Assembly (NCBI GenBank): GCA_946481445.1
Contig: CAMLOA010000054.1
Coordinates: forward strand, 1 to 8,746
Length of the DNA: 8,746 nt
Direction: 5' to 3'
DNA from: an uncultured Devosia sp.
Lineage (GTDB): Bacteria > Pseudomonadota > Alphaproteobacteria > Rhizobiales > Devosiaceae
Below the pieces are notes generated by a model that saw only the letters and a list, made by a program, of their open reading frames with translations, was not told where the DNA came from and did no database searches. How positions within the stretch are numbered: the first letter of the stretch is position 1; every line of letters starts with the position of its first letter. This document shows positions 6,204 through 8,746 of the stretch, piece after piece. A program made the position numbers and the translations under genes.

Positions 6204-6704
6204 TCAGGCCTCGCCGACGGTTTCGAACATCACGTGGCTGAGCGCATCGGCGGCCGTCTTGCCGGCCCAGACGACGAACTGGAACGCCTGGTAATAGAGG
6301 TCGCAGCTATCGGTGGCCGAGCGCAGCAACGCCTCGCACTGCTGCGGCGAGACTTCGGCGCCGCCGGTCAGCATGTGCGAATTGCGGAACAGCACCACGC
6401 CTTCCTTGTTCCACATGTCGAAATGGCCGATCCAGAGCTGCTCATTGATGAGCGAAATCAGCTGCTTGATCTCGGCACGACGCCCCTCGGGCACCTTGAG
6501 GTCGAAGGCGCAGGCAATGTGAAGATTCTCGAGGTCTTCCATCCAGTTGAAGGAGACATGGTAGTCGCTCCAGCCCCCGCGCACCGATATGGAAATCTCG
6601 TCCGCGTCCTGCCGTTCGAAGGTCCAGTCGTTGATCGAGGCGATGTGTTCGATGATGTCCACTGGGTGGACAGTGCGATCGGGCTCGACTTGCAATAGAG
6701 ACAT
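6204..6704 (-). CDS. YbjN domain protein
   Basis: This 166-residue cytoplasmic protein of the YbjN family (a fold like type III secretion chaperones) has no known enzymatic activity. The segments NDWTFERQDADEISISV (25-41), WSDYHVSFNWMEDLENLHI (45-63) and LWIGHFDMWNKEGVVLFRN (90-108) look like the alphaproteobacterial form. The ORF stays open to 6848, but the region before 6704 encodes sequence without family character. I therefore start at the ATG at 6704, which gives MSLLQVEPDRTVHPVD and the usual length. A weak purine-rich GGACGGAA precedes it. It is the first gene of the pair with proC, 3 nt apart. In Escherichia coli YbjN affects motility and stress phenotypes when overexpressed. The role here is unknown. 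Confidence 0.85.
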   Translation of the reverse strand: MSLLQVEPDRTVHPVDIIEHIASINDWTFERQDADEISISVRGGWSDYHVSFNWMEDLENLHIACAFDLKVPEGRRAEIKQLISLINEQLWIGHFDMWNKEGVVLFRNSHMLTGGAEVSPQQCEALLRSATDSCDLYYQAFQFVVWAGKTAADALSHVMFETVGEA

Positions 6705-6924
6705 CGACGGTTCCGTCCGTTGGCCGGCAAGGGATATGGGGTACTCAGGGAACTGGACGCACGCACAAGGGCTTACGAATCGTCCTGATGAAATGACCCT
6801 ACACCTCCCCGCTGATTCAGGGGACGCAACGCTGGGTCCGGACGGCAATCTCTTGTGGATGACGATGGCGGCGATATTGCTAACAGACTGTTAACATCGA
6901 GGCCGTTTTACACCCGCTTCTGCT
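6705..6924. other. 220-bp intergenic region with a 13-bp palindrome
   Basis: No ORF here is convincing. The ybjN-proC promoter should lie within it on the - strand, but I cannot pick good boxes. A perfect inverted repeat TAACAG-A-CTGTTA occupies 6881-6893, about 32 bp beyond the metallophosphoesterase stop. Next to that stop (6927-6907, - strand) is an imperfect self-complementary segment of GTTTT with AAAAC flanked by GGCC, without a T tract. The palindrome is more AT-rich than its surroundings and could be a protein-binding site. Confidence 0.45.
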
Positions 6925-7647
6925 TCAAAACAGGCCATTCGCGTCGGTCCAGCCCGTGGTCAGCGCCTCTTTCCAGGGTTCGAACCCGTTGGACACCGCC
7001 AGCCGCCCGGCCGCGTGATGATCGTACTCGACCACGCGCAGGTCGGTGTACCATCGCCCGTTCCGGCGCTCGACCACCGCGTAGCGCGCATCGGGCGACC
7101 CATGGACGAGCTGCAGGCCCACCGCACCAGGATTGATGATCTGCCGGCCATCGCGCAAGCGGACGGAGCGGGCCATGTGGGTGTGGCCGCACAGCATGAC
7201 GGGGTAGTCGACGCCTTCCGCCGCACGCATGACCGACTCTTCGGCCGGCAGCGTCATGCGGCGATCGTCGTACCAGCCGTCGAGCCAGGCAGCGGTATCG
7301 CTTCTGGGCGACCCGTGACAGAGGAAGATCTCGCCGTTGAACACGGCCGTCGCCGGCATGGACTCGAGCCACGCCCGATGGGCGGACTTCATGCGCATCA
7401 TGGCAAAGCGGTCCACCGGATCGAGGTCCTTGTCCACACGCTCCAGCAGCCAGCGATCATGATTGCCGCGGATGACAGGACCGTCGAGCGCCATGAGCCG
7501 GTCGGCCGCGCCGGCGGGATCGAGCGGGCCGCTTACATGGTCGCCAAGGCACAAAGTGGCATCGACGCCGCGCGTCTTGATGTCGGCCAGGACCGCATCG
7601 AGCGCAAGCGTATTGCCATGCACGTCCGAGATGACGGCGAAGCGCAA
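6925..7647 (-). CDS. Metallophosphoesterase, YfcE-like
   Basis: This 240-residue calcineurin-type metallophosphoesterase hydrolyses phosphodiester or phosphomonoester bonds with a two-metal centre. All metal and catalytic motifs are present in order: DVH (Asp-8, His-10), GD (Asp-36), GNHD (61-64), His-111 in CHGSP, and GHTH (154-157). It is cytoplasmic and its substrate is unknown. The ORF is open further upstream to 7836, but that part is the ubiK-like gene read in another frame. The conserved MRFAVISDVHGN begins at a TTG at 7647, one base after the ubiK-like stop, so translation is probably coupled to that gene. No ATG or GTG start is available nearby. The last 40 residues extend beyond the catalytic core and are rich in Trp and acidic residues. 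Confidence 0.9.
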   Translation of the reverse strand: MRFAVISDVHGNTLALDAVLADIKTRGVDATLCLGDHVSGPLDPAGAADRLMALDGPVIRGNHDRWLLERVDKDLDPVDRFAMMRMKSAHRAWLESMPATAVFNGEIFLCHGSPRSDTAAWLDGWYDDRRMTLPAEESVMRAAEGVDYPVMLCGHTHMARSVRLRDGRQIINPGAVGLQLVHGSPDARYAVVERRNGRWYTDLRVVEYDHHAAGRLAVSNGFEPWKEALTTGWTDANGLF

Positions 7648-7648
7648 A

Positions 7649-7903
7649 TCAGTTGACTTTGGGTGCGTCGCCCTTGAGGGCAGCCAGTTCCTTGCGGAGG
7701 GCGTCGATCTCTTCGCCCTGCACCTGCACCAGCTCGCGCAGGGCGTCAAAATCCTCGCGCTTGACCAGGTCCATATCCGCCACCAGACGCTGGGCCTGGG
7801 ACTTGACGACGGTCTCGACCTCGCGGCGTACGCCATCGGCGACGCCTGCGGCCTCGTTCATCAACCGGCCCAGATCATCGAAGATCCTGCTGTTCTGGCT
7901 CAT
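7649..7903 (-). CDS. ubiK: UbiK/BMFP (YqiC) family accessory factor
   Basis: This 84-residue protein has the typical layout of the membrane fusogenic BMFP family, formerly DUF526. An N-terminal amphipathic helix (about 5-40) is followed by the conserved LVKREDFDAL (46-55) and a C-terminal heptad coiled coil (about 54-77, ending ALRKELAALK). In Escherichia coli UbiK binds UbiJ and lipids and helps assemble the ubiquinone-synthesis complex. Other members are described as membrane-fusing trimers. The symbol is by family membership only. The metallophosphoesterase TTG start follows its TGA by one base. It is divergent from lgt across 111 bp, a neighbourhood I recall from other alphaproteobacteria. 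Confidence 0.85.
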   Translation of the reverse strand: MSQNSRIFDDLGRLMNEAAGVADGVRREVETVVKSQAQRLVADMDLVKREDFDALRELVQVQGEEIDALRKELAALKGDAPKVN

Positions 7904-8014
7904 CGCATATCCACTTCTATCGGCCCCCGCCGTATCCTACTTAGGATATGCCTGCCGACTTGACCAGAGCGGGCGAAGCGGCAATGGTCCGCCCGATTGC
8001 CGCAGGAGCAGCTA
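7904..8014. promoter_or_regulatory. Divergent ubiK-lgt promoter region with a 16-bp palindrome
   Basis: A palindrome TATCCTA-CT-TAGGATA fills 7933-7948, with perfect 7-bp arms. Because of the symmetry, TATCCT, a good -10 hexamer, occurs on both strands at this site (7933-7938 on + and 7948-7943 on -), so it may hold a promoter for each direction or an operator. Neither has a convincing -35 box. A separate TTGACC at 7960-7965 could serve lgt, with a weak -10 (AATGGT) 17 bp later at 7983-7988. The assignments are by eye. Confidence 0.4.
8004..8008 (+). promoter_or_regulatory. Ribosome-binding site deciding the lgt TTG start
   Basis: AGGAG ends 6 nt before the TTG at 8015, ideal spacing. The lgt frame closes upstream at a TGA at 7961-7963, with no ATG between it and the coding region. 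This site therefore fixes TTG as the likely start. Confidence 0.75.
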
Positions 8015-8746
8015 TTGCCCTTTCCCGATATCGATCCAATTGCCTTCTCCGTCGGGCCATTTGCGGTGCGCTGGTATGCGCTTGGCTACCTGTTCGGCGT
8101 GCTCCTGGGCGCTGCCTATGGCTACCTGCTGCTGGCGCGCAAGCAACTCTGGCACAAGGGCGAACCGCCTTTCCCGGCGAAGGACATCTGGGACTTTGCC
8201 TTCTGGACCATGCTCGCCATCGTGATCGGCGGACGTCTCGGCTATGTGCTGTTCTATAACCTGCCCTACTATCTTGAGCATCCGGCCGAGATCATCAACA
8301 CCCTCGATGGTGGCATGAGCTATCATGGCGGCATGGCCGGCCTGATGCTCGCGGTGATCGTGTTCACGCGCGTCAAGGGAACCGGCAACTGGCTGAGCGG
8401 GCTGGACCTGCTCGCCTCGGTATCCACCATCGGCATCCTGCTGGTCCGCATCGCCAATTTCATCAATGCCGAACTCTATGGCGCCCCCACCAGCCTGCCC
8501 TGGGGCGTGATCTTCCCCACCGACCCCGACCAGGTGCCCCGCCACCCCAGCCAGCTCTATGAGGCCGCGCTGGAGGGGCTGCTGCTGTTCCTGGTGATCC
8601 GCGTTTTCACCCACGTGTTCTTCAGCCTGCGCCGGCCCGGGCTGGTCGCGGGCGTCTTCGGCATCGGCTATGGCCTGTCCCGTATCGCGGTGGAATTCGT
8701 GCGCCTGCCCGACGTGCAGATCGGCTACCTCTATGGCGGCTGGCTC
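8015..8746 (+). CDS. lgt: Prolipoprotein diacylglyceryl transferase, 3' end cut by the window
   Basis: The 244 visible residues run open to the window end; the family usually has about 270-290. Lgt is a multi-pass inner-membrane enzyme that transfers diacylglycerol from phosphatidylglycerol to the lipobox cysteine of prolipoproteins, the first step of lipoprotein maturation. Hydrophobic helices are visible around 20-42, 61-81, 106-119, 128-145, 184-204 and 208-222. Conserved features are SYHGG with His-104 (E. coli His-103), the signature VRIANFINAELYG with Arg-145 and Asn-148, RHPSQLYEAALEG (176-188), and YGLSR (219-223) matching E. coli Tyr-235/Arg-239. The signature begins with Val where Gly is usual, and has NAELYG rather than the common NGELWG. 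The start is TTG behind AGGAG. Confidence 0.95.
   Translation, partial: MPFPDIDPIAFSVGPFAVRWYALGYLFGVLLGAAYGYLLLARKQLWHKGEPPFPAKDIWDFAFWTMLAIVIGGRLGYVLFYNLPYYLEHPAEIINTLDGGMSYHGGMAGLMLAVIVFTRVKGTGNWLSGLDLLASVSTIGILLVRIANFINAELYGAPTSLPWGVIFPTDPDQVPRHPSQLYEAALEGLLLFLVIRVFTHVFFSLRRPGLVAGVFGIGYGLSRIAVEFVRLPDVQIGYLYGGWL

Noticed and set aside
5589..6698. Long + strand open frame of 369 codons
   Set aside because: It is antisense to proC and the ybjN-family gene, both of which carry full family signatures; a typical G/C-rich shadow frame.
6776..6815. Two GANTC sites about 35 bp apart upstream of ybjN as a methylation-controlled promoter
   Set aside because: GANTC occurs at several other places in the window including within genes, and no promoter boxes are aligned with these two.
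6705..6848. Upstream extension of the ybjN-family gene
   Set aside because: The added 48 residues have no family character, and the ATG at 6704 gives the usual length.
7648..7836. Upstream extension of the metallophosphoesterase
   Set aside because: This part is the ubiK-like gene read out of frame (Arg/Ser/Pro-rich); the conserved phosphoesterase start follows the ubiK stop.
8012..8614. - strand open frame of 200 codons opposite lgt
   Set aside because: Antisense of the well-supported lgt gene; the product is His/Gln/Gly-rich low-complexity sequence.
1..8746. Mobile element, CRISPR, tRNA or defence-system content
   Set aside because: No repeats, integrase or transposase motifs, spacer arrays or cloverleaf-like segments were seen; the genes are housekeeping or ordinary metabolic types.

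Overview
The window is a stretch of high-GC chromosome from an alphaproteobacterium. The gene content (Lgt, a BMFP/UbiK-type protein, an alphaproteobacterial-type YbjN protein directly upstream of proC, and a COG4976-type TPR methyltransferase) and the protein style suggest Hyphomicrobiales, perhaps a Devosia-like genus. The taxonomic call is recalled from family knowledge, not computed. I see no insertion sequence, phage gene, CRISPR array, tRNA or rRNA. Codon use is uniform, with strong G/C preference at third positions. This looks like ordinary core or lightly accessory chromosome.

Left part (1-1955, + strand): an exported protein of unknown function (4-927), then a compact promoter, a 15-codon ORF and three short hairpins (941-1085), then a PhyH-type Fe(II)/2-oxoglutarate dioxygenase (1109-1906). 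A 9-bp hairpin lies between that gene and the convergent gene that follows.

Second block (1956-3999, - strand): a TPR-methyltransferase followed 46 bp later by a low-specificity L-threonine aldolase, probably co-transcribed. Upstream of the methyltransferase is a largely gene-free region (4000-4521). It holds a good sigma70-type promoter and a leader of about 150 nt for a cold-shock protein gene on the + strand (4522-4731), which ends in a clear intrinsic terminator (4757-4790).

Third block: a TTG-started helical, TPR-like protein of unknown function (4867-5385, +) overlaps by 4 bp the 3' end of proC, which reads the other way. On the - strand, transcription runs ubiK-like (7903-7649), metallophosphoesterase (7647-6925), a 220-bp gap, ybjN-family (6704-6204), proC (6200-5382). 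The small spacings of 1 and 3 nt within each pair indicate translational coupling. Divergent from ubiK, and separated by 111 bp with a 16-bp palindrome, is lgt (8015 to the window end, truncated), which starts at TTG behind a good ribosome-binding site.

The genes serve envelope lipoprotein maturation (lgt), proline synthesis (proC), a ubiquinone-assembly accessory factor (ubiK-like), amino-acid metabolism (threonine aldolase) and RNA-binding cold-shock function. Nothing amounts to a recognisable new system. The least explained parts are the leader-like region before the dioxygenase, the structured cspA leader, two exact palindromes in intergenic DNA and the two hypothetical proteins.
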